Assembly (NCBI RefSeq): GCF_009718825.1
Contig: NZ_WNHB01000019.1
Coordinates: forward strand, 1-64,000
Source: Terrilactibacillus tamarindi
GTDB lineage: Bacteria; Bacillota; Bacilli; Bacillales; Sporolactobacillaceae
Direction: 5' to 3'
DNA: 64,000 nt
The notes below the pieces were generated by a model. That model was not told the origin of the DNA. It did not search any database and saw nothing but the letters and a program-made list of their open reading frames with translations. The translations under genes and the position numbers were made by a program. This document shows, piece by piece, positions 56,742 through 64,000 of this stretch; positions within the stretch are counted from its first letter, which is position 1; every line of letters starts with the position of its first letter.

Positions 56742-56770
56742 GCCACTAAAATAAGTGGCTCTTTTTATAC
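56741..56770 (+). terminator. Terminator after the initiator gene
   Basis: GCCACT pairs with AGTGGC around a 6-base loop and TCTTTTTA follows. Confidence 0.8.
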
Positions 56771-56804
56771 ACAAAATACGATTCCCAAAGGAGAAATGTA
56801 ATCC

Positions 56805-56975
56805 ATGACTAAATTATTTTCCATGATTTTTACACTGGCATTTTTTTCTTTAGCCGTTTTTTATGTGTATACAATTGTCAATCAACTGATTATACACCCC
56901 ATTTTATTACTTTTATACATTGTAATAATTGTAATTATATTCAAGAAGAAAGTATACAAAACTTCTGATAAATAG
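56805..56975 (+). CDS. Small two-helix membrane protein
   Basis: A 56-residue protein behind AAAGGAGAAATG, with two hydrophobic helices (about 5-25 and 30-48) and a basic end (FKKKVYKTSDK). Size and topology would fit a holin-like or superinfection-blocking protein, but no endolysin is present and nothing more specific can be said. Confidence 0.65.
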   Translation: MTKLFSMIFTLAFFSLAVFYVYTIVNQLIIHPILLLLYIVIIVIIFKKKVYKTSDK

Positions 56976-56984
56976 AACAAACAT

Positions 56985-57068
56985 TCCCTCCCCTCCTCTC
57001 CCCTACCGATCTAAAAACCTATGAAATTAGCATTTTATTAAACTATTAAGAGTGGGGAAGGGGAGGGA
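56985..57068. repeat. Polypyrimidine/polypurine inverted repeat before terS
   Basis: A C/T-only tract at 56985-57006 is complementary for most of its length to the G/A tract at 57052-57068 (GTGGGGAAGGGGAGGGA). It is followed by an ATTAAAATTTTAAT palindrome between two TTATCAATT repeats. It could be a control or packaging element. Confidence 0.55.
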
Positions 57069-57123
57069 CATAGTTATCAATTAAAATTTTAATTATCAAT
57101 TGCAAGAAAGGAATAAATTTACA

Positions 57124-57531
57124 ATGAAAAAAGAAATCAATATTTACGAAGCATTAAAAAATATACCTCAAAAACATCAAATTTGGTTTAAATATTTATT
57201 TCCGGATTTAACATTCAACGGTGGACAATTTGATTTTGAAAAAGTAAAGAATCAAACAGGAATAAAAACCGAATTTCCCATTAGAAGGTGGCAGAGTAGC
57301 GATGAGTACAAAAATCTTGTCGCTCTTTATTTATCATCAAAAAGTGCTAATGACTTGATAAAAGTTTATAAGATTGTCCAAGAAAAAGCCATTACTGGTG
57401 ATGACAAGGCGGTTAAATTATTTTTATCCGTTAGTAAAGAGATTGATTTGCATAAAAAAGTTGCATTAAAAGCATTTACAAATTTAGATCAAGAACAATC
57501 AGATGAGGGCGAGGATGGACTAGAGTTGTAA
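57124..57531 (+). CDS. terS: Terminase small subunit (putative)
   Basis: A 135-residue protein directly before the large terminase. Basic, HTH-like N-terminal part (about 5-60), then a helical oligomerisation region and an acidic tail (SDEGEDGLEL). ITGDDKAVKLFLSVSKEI near the end recalls the C-terminal block of Firmicutes phage small terminases. It should recognise the packaging site. Start chosen at ATG 57124 after AAGAAAGGA. Confidence 0.68.
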   Translation: MKKEINIYEALKNIPQKHQIWFKYLFPDLTFNGGQFDFEKVKNQTGIKTEFPIRRWQSSDEYKNLVALYLSSKSANDLIKVYKIVQEKAITGDDKAVKLFLSVSKEIDLHKKVALKAFTNLDQEQSDEGEDGLEL

Positions 57532-57545
57532 GGTCACCCGTTATC

Positions 57546-57629
57546 GTTACCCAAAGGCGGGTAACCATTAAAAACCTTGTGGGTAACGTAAAATAGACCA
57601 TTTTAAGGGTGTGAATATCGAGGGTAACG
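57546..57629 (+). repeat. Four GGGTAAC repeats between terS and terL
   Basis: GTTACCC (57546-57552), GGGTAAC (57559-57565), GGGTAACG (57581-57588) and GGGTAACG (57622-57629). The first two form a hairpin. Gaps between terminase genes in phages often hold the pac or cos site; this is the best candidate. Confidence 0.55.
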
Positions 57630-57684
57630 CTGAAAAAATCGGTGTTATTTTCGGTATTTTTTTATGTCAAAAAGGAGGTATTTC

Positions 57685-59271
57685 ATGAAATTAACCACTA
57701 AACAAAAGTTAAAAAAAATAATGAATGATTTCCCTTTATTTTGTAAGAATTTTATCGAGATCATTGACAACGATGGGAACAAAGTAAAATTAAACTTAAA
57801 TAAGGCGCAAGATGAGTTATTTGATTTGTTAAAAAATAATAGATACATTGCATGTAACAAGGCAAGACAATGCGGAATATCAACTGAAATGCTCGCTTAT
57901 GGCTTATGGAGAGCGTTAAAAAACGATAACCAAAACATTTTGATTGTGAGTTATAAACAAGATTCGTCCAATGCCTTGTTTACCAAATTAAAATTTATGA
58001 ATGATTGGCTACCTAGAGATAAGTACCCAGACCTTTTTAGTAAGGTTAGACGTGACAATAGGGGAGAATTGCTATTTGAAAATGGGTCAAGGGTAACATG
58101 TGCGGTGGCGGGCAATGGTGCGAGTGACATTGGACGTGGTTCATCATACAACTATTGTCACATTACAGAGGCAAGTTTCTTTCATGACTTTGATCGTCAA
58201 TTGCTTTCCCTTGAGCAATCGTTGTTAAAAGGTGCGGATAGTCGCATCACTATTGAGACAACCGCAAACGGTATGAACGCATGGTACAAGTTATTTAAAA
58301 AGGCAATGAAAGGGGAATCAAAATATAAAGCGTTCTTTGTACCGTTTTATCATGATTTGTATAAAGAACAATTTAGATATGAGCATGATTTGGCTGAACA
58401 ATGGCACAAAGAAGCGTATGGCAGAAGGTTGCAAGCAAAGGATTTAGAAGATGATGAAATACCGATTTATCAAAAATGTAACAATTTACGCTTTATCATG
58501 TGGAGAAGATTTAAACTTTTAGATATAGAGTTGCAACAATTCCACCAAGAATATCCCTCAACATATTTAGAATCGTTTGTTAATTCGGCTGCTACCATTT
58601 TTGACAATCAAAAAGTGTTAGAGCGTATTGACCATGTACTTATACCCCTACCCAAAAAACACATTATTGATAAAATTCCCAAAGATTTACAGAAATATAT
58701 TGGAAAAGAATTGTTGATCTATCACTTGCCAAAAGGTGGTGCAAAATATTATGGCGGTGTCGATAGTGCGACAGGTGGAAAAAATGACTATTCCACCATA
58801 TCTATTTACAACGAGCATGGAGAAGAAGTGGCATCATTCGGTAGCAATAAGATACCTGTTTATTTGTTTGCCCCCATCATCAATGCTCTAGGTCGTTTTT
58901 ATAGTTATGCATTCCTATGTATAGAGCGCAACAACGTTGGTATAACGGTCATTGAGCGCCTTAGAAAGGAATACATCTATTTAAACCTCTACAAGCAAAA
59001 ATTGTTTGACCAAAAAGGGAAGTTTAGACCCCAATTAGGTTGGACAACTACCGCAATTAATAAATCTATCCTCATTCAAGATTTTAAAGAATCCTTTGAA
59101 ACTGGAAATATTCTCATACATACAAAAGAAACCCTTGAACAAATGCAGATTTTTATTGAAAGAGATAACGGTTCTACCGGCAATAAAGGCGGTTCAAACA
59201 ACCATGATGATTTTATTATTTCCAATGCTTTAGCAGTACAAGCGCTTAAAACAGGTAAATATTACGTATAA
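57685..59271 (+). CDS. terL: Terminase large subunit
   Basis: A 528-residue DNA-packaging motor. ATPase domain: Walker-A-like KARQCGIST (about 58-66, the deviant form seen in many phage terminases), Walker-B-like YNYCHITEA. Nuclease domain: GVDSATGGKNDYSTI (about 355), IERNNVG (about 415) and the C-terminal NNHDDFIISNAL with the Asp pair. Start chosen at ATG 57685 with AAAGGAGG, 7 bases upstream. The presence of an own TerL, rather than TerS alone, sets the element apart from classical SaPI-type islands. Confidence 0.88.
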   Translation: MKLTTKQKLKKIMNDFPLFCKNFIEIIDNDGNKVKLNLNKAQDELFDLLKNNRYIACNKARQCGISTEMLAYGLWRALKNDNQNILIVSYKQDSSNALFTKLKFMNDWLPRDKYPDLFSKVRRDNRGELLFENGSRVTCAVAGNGASDIGRGSSYNYCHITEASFFHDFDRQLLSLEQSLLKGADSRITIETTANGMNAWYKLFKKAMKGESKYKAFFVPFYHDLYKEQFRYEHDLAEQWHKEAYGRRLQAKDLEDDEIPIYQKCNNLRFIMWRRFKLLDIELQQFHQEYPSTYLESFVNSAATIFDNQKVLERIDHVLIPLPKKHIIDKIPKDLQKYIGKELLIYHLPKGGAKYYGGVDSATGGKNDYSTISIYNEHGEEVASFGSNKIPVYLFAPIINALGRFYSYAFLCIERNNVGITVIERLRKEYIYLNLYKQKLFDQKGKFRPQLGWTTTAINKSILIQDFKESFETGNILIHTKETLEQMQIFIERDNGSTGNKGGSNNHDDFIISNALAVQALKTGKYYV

Positions 59272-59284
59272 GGAGTTGATTTGA

Positions 59285-60613
59285 TTGGATTTACAACAAT
59301 TTATTGCGAGAAACTACGACAATGAGCCATATTGGTTCGTCTCTTTTTGTGGTGATGTAAAACATCAAGTGAGAATCAATGAGATTCTTGATAAAAAAGA
59401 GTATCTGAATGGAAAACACTATATCACAACTAGGCCAAACGAGAAATTTAATGGTCAAGAGTTTGAAACAAGACGTATTATGCTTAATTATGCTAAAACT
59501 ATATTAAACTTTCAAACGGCTTATTTGCTCAAGAATCCAACGACATTAAGCGGTGACAGTAAGGTAGTTAAAGAGTTTAAAAAGGTATATAATAGAGCAA
59601 AATTGCATAGGATTGACCATGACATTTTAGATAAAATGATTAAATATGGTAATTCCTATGAATATTTATATTTTGACAACAAACAAAACATTAAAAGCAA
59701 ACTGATTGCACCAGAGGACAGTTATCCAATTTATGATCATGCTAACAATATGATTGGCTTTGTTGAGCATTATACGGTTGATTTTGTTAGTTACTGGACA
59801 GTTTATACAGATAATATGGTCTATGAGTATGATAATGCACAAGGTGAAACGCCACAATTGACGAGTGAATCAACAAATATAAGTGGTTTACCGATTGCCT
59901 ATATTAATGAGAACGAATTGAGTGATGTGTACGGTAAATCTAATTTAGATGATCTGATTAGCATATTAGACAGTTTGGAAATGCTAGTAAGTAAAGCGAA
60001 TGATGGATTTTACAAATATATTACAGGTATTCCAGTTGTAACAGGTCAACAATTAACAAATAGCAACTTGCCAAATGATATTATTGGTGGTGGGTTAAAT
60101 CTTGATGATGGCGCAACGTTTGACTTTAAGACAAATAAATTTGACCATCAAGCGTTTAAAACACTGTATGATAACTTGATTAATGCTTTACTTGATATAT
60201 CTAGTACACCTGCGGTCAGTATGAACAAAGCAGAAATAAGCAATTTGAGTGAAGTATCAATAAAACTTTTATTTAATTTAGCAGATATTAAAGCAAGTTT
60301 AAACGCTAAATATTTAGAAGATGGCTTTGACGAACGTTTTGAGCGTATTAGACGAATGTTAGAGTACAAAGGCATAACATTTAGTGATGATGATTATAAC
60401 ACCTTAGATGTAGTATTTAGTCCATCAACACCTAAAAATGAAAAAGAGATCATTGATAATCTTGTTGCTTTGCGTGGAATTAGTGCGGTATCCATTGAGA
60501 GTATCCTTGAGAATGTGCCATATATTAATGATAAGGTGGAGGAAATGAAACGATTGGATAATGAAAGTGAAAATGTGGATAATGTGGATAAGGGAAATAA
60601 AGTTGACGAATAG
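59285..60613 (+). CDS. Portal protein, SPP1 gp6-like
   Basis: A 442-residue protein that should form the dodecameric DNA entry ring. Typical portal blocks: RRIMLNYAKTILNFQTAYLL, the crown/stem region ISGLPIAYINENELSDVYGKS and SKANDGFYKY, and the clip/tunnel-loop block around ISSTPAVSMNKAEISNLSEVSIK. The C-terminus is acidic. TTG start behind AAGGAG, 14 bases after terL. No MuF-like gene or capsid genes follow, as they normally would. Confidence 0.85.
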   Translation: MDLQQFIARNYDNEPYWFVSFCGDVKHQVRINEILDKKEYLNGKHYITTRPNEKFNGQEFETRRIMLNYAKTILNFQTAYLLKNPTTLSGDSKVVKEFKKVYNRAKLHRIDHDILDKMIKYGNSYEYLYFDNKQNIKSKLIAPEDSYPIYDHANNMIGFVEHYTVDFVSYWTVYTDNMVYEYDNAQGETPQLTSESTNISGLPIAYINENELSDVYGKSNLDDLISILDSLEMLVSKANDGFYKYITGIPVVTGQQLTNSNLPNDIIGGGLNLDDGATFDFKTNKFDHQAFKTLYDNLINALLDISSTPAVSMNKAEISNLSEVSIKLLFNLADIKASLNAKYLEDGFDERFERIRRMLEYKGITFSDDDYNTLDVVFSPSTPKNEKEIIDNLVALRGISAVSIESILENVPYINDKVEEMKRLDNESENVDNVDKGNKVDE

Positions 60614-61255
60614 AAAATAAGTTGCACAAGGGAAACATTTATAAATAAGAAACGTTGATATGATGGGAAATAATCTGGGAAATAATAGGGCTTAGGTTTA
60701 TCGCTCTGTTATCTCCCTATATTTTGCCCCCCCACTTAGCGGGAAATCATCAATTTTTTAAAAAATAGGGGAGAAGGTTCAAAAATTTTGATGATTATTT
60801 CCTAAACTATCTAATAGAGATATTTTTATGGTGAAACTACAATATTGTATATCCTTTAGCGAATTAACGTAATCAAATATGCGTAAAACGTAAGTTATAC
60901 GCCATGATGTAAAATTCAGATAATTTATAGAAAGTCAATAATATCAAGGGTTTTGGCGTTTCTTGGAGGTTTTATGGTAAGTAGTAAAATAAATATGGTG
61001 CAATAAAACGTTTATTTTAACAAAAATACGAACATAAAAACCTAATATATGGTAAAAATAAGGGATTCCCATCTCTATAATTACAATATATGGTAAGTTA
61101 AAATAATAGACGATACCCCTAATTGCAAAATATTTCCCTTAGCATACTGCCTTTTGCACACACGAAAAATTTTTAAATTTTCAGAAGGGAAATACTATTT
61201 TATATCGAATTACCTAGTAATATGGATATAAATAAAATGTGTGAGGGGATATTAA
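60614..61255. other. Intergenic region with inverted repeat and TATGGTAA repeats
   Basis: No gene of note in these 640 bases. GGAAATCATCAATTTTTT (60742) pairs with the reverse arm ending ATGATTATTTCC (60781-60802), with a 21-base loop. TATGGTAA occurs at 60974, 61047 and 61087 regions, twice as ATATATGGTAA. It probably separates the packaging operon from the lipoprotein unit. Confidence 0.5.
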
Positions 61256-61831
61256 TTGAAGAAAATTATTTTTATAATAATATTAATTTTCACATTAATT
61301 CTTGCAGGTTGTGGAAATAACAAAGAAGAAAATAGTAAAAGTGGATCAAGTGAAAGTAAACAAGAAAAAGTACATAAAGTTAAACATGAACCCGATAAAG
61401 ATATAGCGAAAGAGGTAAAAACACAATTTATAGATAATGTTAATAGTGCTACTAAAAAATTAACAGATTTAACTAATGATATGACTTTAATGAAACCTGG
61501 AATATCCAATATGGATCATGATGATCTTATGGTTTGGGTAAATGATTGGGAAGGAAAGATGGAAGATATAAATTCAAATATGGATAAGTTAAAAACGTTA
61601 AGATCAAATTCTAACCTAAATGTAGAAATGCAAAACAAAATGCATGATTTAATAGGGAGTTTAGGAGTAGTAGTAGATGGATATTCATATGCTTTCGATT
61701 ACATGAAAAATCATAATGGTGATGTACTAACGATAGTTACAAAAGCGATTAACACGTATATTACAAATACAAATTATAGCGTAGATGAAATTTCAACAGG
61801 ATTAGATGATCTTAAAATTATGGAGCCATAG
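61256..61831 (+). CDS. Lipoprotein (accessory cargo)
   Basis: A 191-residue lipoprotein. Signal peptide with lipobox LILAGC (Cys at about 19), then a Ser/Lys/Glu-rich spacer (about 20-50) and a helical domain. It has no clear family. Surface lipoproteins on prophages and satellites often block infection by other phages; this is a guess here. TTG start behind GAGGGGAT. It lies between packaging genes and the head-completion genes, in its own unit. Confidence 0.7.
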   Translation: MKKIIFIIILIFTLILAGCGNNKEENSKSGSSESKQEKVHKVKHEPDKDIAKEVKTQFIDNVNSATKKLTDLTNDMTLMKPGISNMDHDDLMVWVNDWEGKMEDINSNMDKLKTLRSNSNLNVEMQNKMHDLIGSLGVVVDGYSYAFDYMKNHNGDVLTIVTKAINTYITNTNYSVDEISTGLDDLKIMEP

Positions 61832-61916
61832 GAGTTTCATAGTATATACATTTTTATGATTAGAAGGGAGTAATTACTCTCTTCTTTTTTATTACCAAAA
61901 TTAAGGAGACGATTAA

Positions 61917-62252
61917 ATGAATTATATCCAACGATTAAAATTAGAATTACAATCCATCACACTTGATGACACTACACTAACCATCTACCTCCAAGAGAAC
62001 AATATTCAGAGTCCAGAGTTGGACTATAATCCTTCTCTATTTACCGATAAACTAGCCATCCTACAAACAACGTTAGCCATCCTTGAATCTATCGCTAATG
62101 ACCCGCAGCTTATGAAAAACTATACCGAAGAAGGCACAACGGTACAGGGTTTTGCTGACGCTTTACGTAAACGTATTGATCAATTAGAGAGTAAAATTAG
62201 AACATTATTAATCAATAACGACACAAATAATAGTACGTTTATGTTATTTTAA
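61917..62252 (+). CDS. Head-completion/connector-like protein (putative)
   Basis: A 111-residue helical protein behind AAGGAGACG. N-terminal IQRLKLELQSITLDDTTLTIYLQENNI and a C-terminal coiled coil recall small head-to-tail adaptor proteins of the gp15/gp6 type. The assignment rests mainly on size and on the neighbour. 45 bases before the next gene. Confidence 0.45.
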   Translation: MNYIQRLKLELQSITLDDTTLTIYLQENNIQSPELDYNPSLFTDKLAILQTTLAILESIANDPQLMKNYTEEGTTVQGFADALRKRIDQLESKIRTLLINNDTNNSTFMLF

Positions 62253-62297
62253 TACAGCGCAACCTTGCGCCATCAAAATTTACAAAGGAGTGATTTA

Positions 62298-63245
62298 ATG
62301 AATATATTTAATCCAATACAACAAGATAGACAATATATTTTTAACAATCTCGGCCAAGATATTTTAATCAATGACACAACCGAACCAATTAAAGCCATCA
62401 TCAATCATGTGGCACCTAATAAATTTTATGATGATCTGAATATTGTAACGCTTACATCTATTAATCGTGGCGATATTGTGACCTATAATAATAGACATTA
62501 TTTAATCCTGTCAGAGGTTAGTACAGACCGCTATGGTAAGTTTAAAGCGGTCATGAGACATCTTACCTACATCCTTAAAGTTAAAACTGGTACAGAGCAA
62601 ACATGGGATGGTCAAACGGTTGATCAATTTGGTACTCCTGTTTATACAACGGTAGATAAATACGAATATCCTAGAGTTTTCGTGCAAAATGACCCATCTA
62701 TTCAAATACAAGACACTGGTGGTATCACCTACATTGATAGTAAAATGCAAGTCATCATGCAAGATAAACAAGATTCTCCTTTTATTGTGGGATTACAATT
62801 TAATCTTAATGGCAAACGTTGGAAAATTATAAGTGTAGATGTATCTAAACAAGGTATTCGATTACTTAATTTAGATAACGTTGCAGAGGACACCAACGAC
62901 CCTATAACGCATGATATGGTGGACGGTGATGAAATACCTTCAGACACCTCTAACCCACCTAATACGGGCGATACAGGGGATACAGGGGATTCTGAACCTA
63001 CTGAACCTACTCCAACAGAACCTACTCCAAAATATGCAACAACAGGTGACGATCAAATAGATGAATTTGTTTTAAGACATCAAGGTGACAATGGCAGTGA
63101 TGACTTAGGCGACCCGAACAATCAAGACAATACGAATTATTGGAAGTATGATTGGGATGGTGAAACCATTGACGACTTTGGCAATCCTGTTTATTCGTAT
63201 ATACGTAAAACATATGATGAGTTGGTTGCTGAATTTGAATCGTAA
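62298..63245 (+). CDS. Putative head-closure protein with duplicated WDG motif
   Basis: A 315-residue protein. The first 200 residues are beta-rich (GDIVTYNNRHYLILSEVS; GLQFNLNGKRWKIISVDV) as in head-closure (stopper) proteins. A Pro/Thr/Gly/Asp linker (about 212-245) leads to an acidic C-terminal domain. WDGQTVDQFGTPVY (about 109) and WDGETIDDFGNPVY (about 290) are clear internal duplicates. Start chosen at ATG 62298 with AAAGGAGTG. The long linker suggests an exposed surface part. Confidence 0.55.
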   Translation: MNIFNPIQQDRQYIFNNLGQDILINDTTEPIKAIINHVAPNKFYDDLNIVTLTSINRGDIVTYNNRHYLILSEVSTDRYGKFKAVMRHLTYILKVKTGTEQTWDGQTVDQFGTPVYTTVDKYEYPRVFVQNDPSIQIQDTGGITYIDSKMQVIMQDKQDSPFIVGLQFNLNGKRWKIISVDVSKQGIRLLNLDNVAEDTNDPITHDMVDGDEIPSDTSNPPNTGDTGDTGDSEPTEPTPTEPTPKYATTGDDQIDEFVLRHQGDNGSDDLGDPNNQDNTNYWKYDWDGETIDDFGNPVYSYIRKTYDELVAEFES

Positions 63246-63423
63246 AAGGAACAAATATAATAAAAGAAAGTCATTTAATTTTTGTAAAATAATGCTTGCT
63301 TAATTACCGAAATTGTTATACAATTATCCCAATAAATAAAGTAGAATGAACCAACGAAGTGGTTTATTGCATGATAACGAATATTGCTTACATAAATCGT
63401 GAAAACCTTGATACATCAACGTT

Positions 63424-63517
63424 TTACACTGTCTCCATGTCCAAAGCTAAACCGACAAACTCCGAGTTCATCGCCATGGTGGCAGATAAACTCAGAATAG
63501 AAAATAAAGCGGGATAA
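63424..63517 (+). repeat. spo0A (3' remnant): Right attachment site (attR): displaced native end of spo0A
   Basis: The last 31 codons or so of spo0A, including the stop at 63515-63517, but with no start. The first 66 bases match attL perfectly; the rest is the original chromosomal end with ACTC/AGAAT in place of the element's GCTT/AGGAT. No promoter or ribosome site. 63246-63423 contains no gene. Confidence 0.93.
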
Positions 63518-63550
63518 AGACTAGTAAAAACAAAATATTTAAAAAAACAA

Positions 63551-63587
63551 AAAACCTTCGTTAGTTTACCCTAATGAAGGTTTTTTT
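63551..63587 (+). terminator. Original spo0A terminator
   Basis: AACCTTCGTTAG pairs with CTAATGAAGGTT (one mismatch) and seven T follow. Before integration it lay about 30 bases after spo0A. Confidence 0.88.
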
Positions 63588-63773
63588 GTGTTAAAAAGTG
63601 CATCCTAAAATGAGGGAAGATTTTCTCTGATTGAATCTCAATTTATTAAATCCGTACGTTTATATCTAGCATCTTAGGGTAACTTAATCTTATGCAGATC
63701 TAACCTTTAGGTATAGGGGGTAATCGTTTAATTCGAATTTATCTGTATTAATTAATATTTGAGGTGATTAACT

Positions 63774-64000
63774 TTGTTAGACATTTTAGTTGCGCTCATC
63801 CCAGCCGTTATGTGGGGATTCTTACCAATAGTATCATCAAAACTTGGAGGAAAGGCACAAAATCAAGTTTTAGGTACAACATTTGGCGCTTTGATTTTTT
63901 CAATTATCGCCTTCTTTGTTGTTCATCCCAATACATCTTTCCATATTCTGCTCATCGGTTTTATTTCAGGCTTATTTTGGTCATTAGGACAAATGAATCA
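63774..64000 (+). CDS. Sugar transporter, GRP family (GlcU-like), 3'-truncated by window
   Basis: At least 75 residues are seen. MLDILVALIPAVMWGFLPIVS and the later HILLIGFISGLFWSLGQMNQ fit the GlcU/RbsU glucose-uptake family, with ten helices expected in the whole protein. TTG start at 63774 behind GAGGTGATT. It is the first host gene after the element and would be the original neighbour of spo0A. Confidence 0.85.
   Translation, partial: MLDILVALIPAVMWGFLPIVSSKLGGKAQNQVLGTTFGALIFSIIAFFVVHPNTSFHILLIGFISGLFWSLGQMN

Larger units (their letters stand above)
47517..63489 (+). mobile_element. 16-kb integrated phage-satellite-like element in spo0A
   Basis: Bounded by 66-base direct repeats derived from spo0A, with a tyrosine recombinase next to the left end. 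Carries a replication-like module, a sigma-like protein, capsid scaffold, major capsid protein, terminase small and large subunits, portal and two head-completion-like genes, all on the plus strand and all with open frames. No tail tube, tape measure, baseplate, holin, endolysin or capsid protease is seen. Size and content resemble capsid-forming phage-inducible islands, but a small defective prophage remains possible. Lower GC than the host core. Confidence 0.9.

Noticed and set aside
63424-63517. Second spo0A end considered as a tandem duplication or pseudogene
   Set aside because: The flanks differ, an integrase sits next to the other copy, and the native terminator follows this one; an attachment-site pair explains all of it.

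Overview
The window is chromosomal DNA of a low-GC, endospore-forming member of the Bacillales. This rests on gene content and order: gcvT-gcvPA-gcvPB, mntR, the yqh genes, aroQ, efp, the eight-gene spoIIIA operon, accB-accC, the Asp23-like yqhY, nusB, folD, xseA-xseB, ispA, dxs, tlyA, recN, spoIVB and spo0A follow the Bacillus subtilis order. An OLE RNA with its partner gene oapA lies between ispA and dxs, as in Bacillus halodurans and other extremophilic or anaerobic Firmicutes. I cannot name the species. I see no rRNA, tRNA or CRISPR array.

Bases 1-8700 are accessory: a membrane protein, a decayed gene, a hydroxyacid dehydrogenase/aminotransferase pair, a Bcr/CflA-type exporter, two copies of a 125-base structured repeat, and an Rrf2 regulator next to a YhgE/Pip membrane protein. 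Bases 8800-16400 run on the minus strand: a comG operon reduced to comGA-comGB, an ABC exporter with an SGNH hydrolase, and yqhG/yqhH. Bases 16600-21000 hold the glycine cleavage operon behind a tandem glycine riboswitch and terminator. Bases 21100-47600 are the conserved core described above. Compared with B. subtilis, argR/ahrC is missing between tlyA and recN, and the yqhT peptidase gene is missing between aroQ and efp.

The most notable feature is a 16-kb integrated element at 47517-63489, inserted in the 3' end of spo0A. It is bounded by 66-base perfect direct repeats (94 bases to the stop codon, with three synonymous differences). A tyrosine recombinase lies just inside the left end. All genes point the same way: integrase, a small conserved protein, a winged-helix protein, a sigma-like protein, capsid scaffold and major capsid protein, a small HTH protein, unknown proteins, a set of four ATGCC-N6-GGCAT dyads ahead of a replication-initiator-like protein, a small membrane protein, terminase small and large subunits, an SPP1-like portal, a lipoprotein, and two head-completion-like proteins. 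It encodes head and packaging proteins but no recognisable tail, lysis or capsid-protease gene. That pattern resembles capsid-forming phage satellites (cf-PICIs), but with an unusual gene order and an attachment site in the master regulator of sporulation. The element restores the last codons of Spo0A with synonymous bases and supplies a new terminator. The displaced native spo0A end and its terminator lie at 63424-63590, followed by the start of a glcU-like sugar transporter gene.
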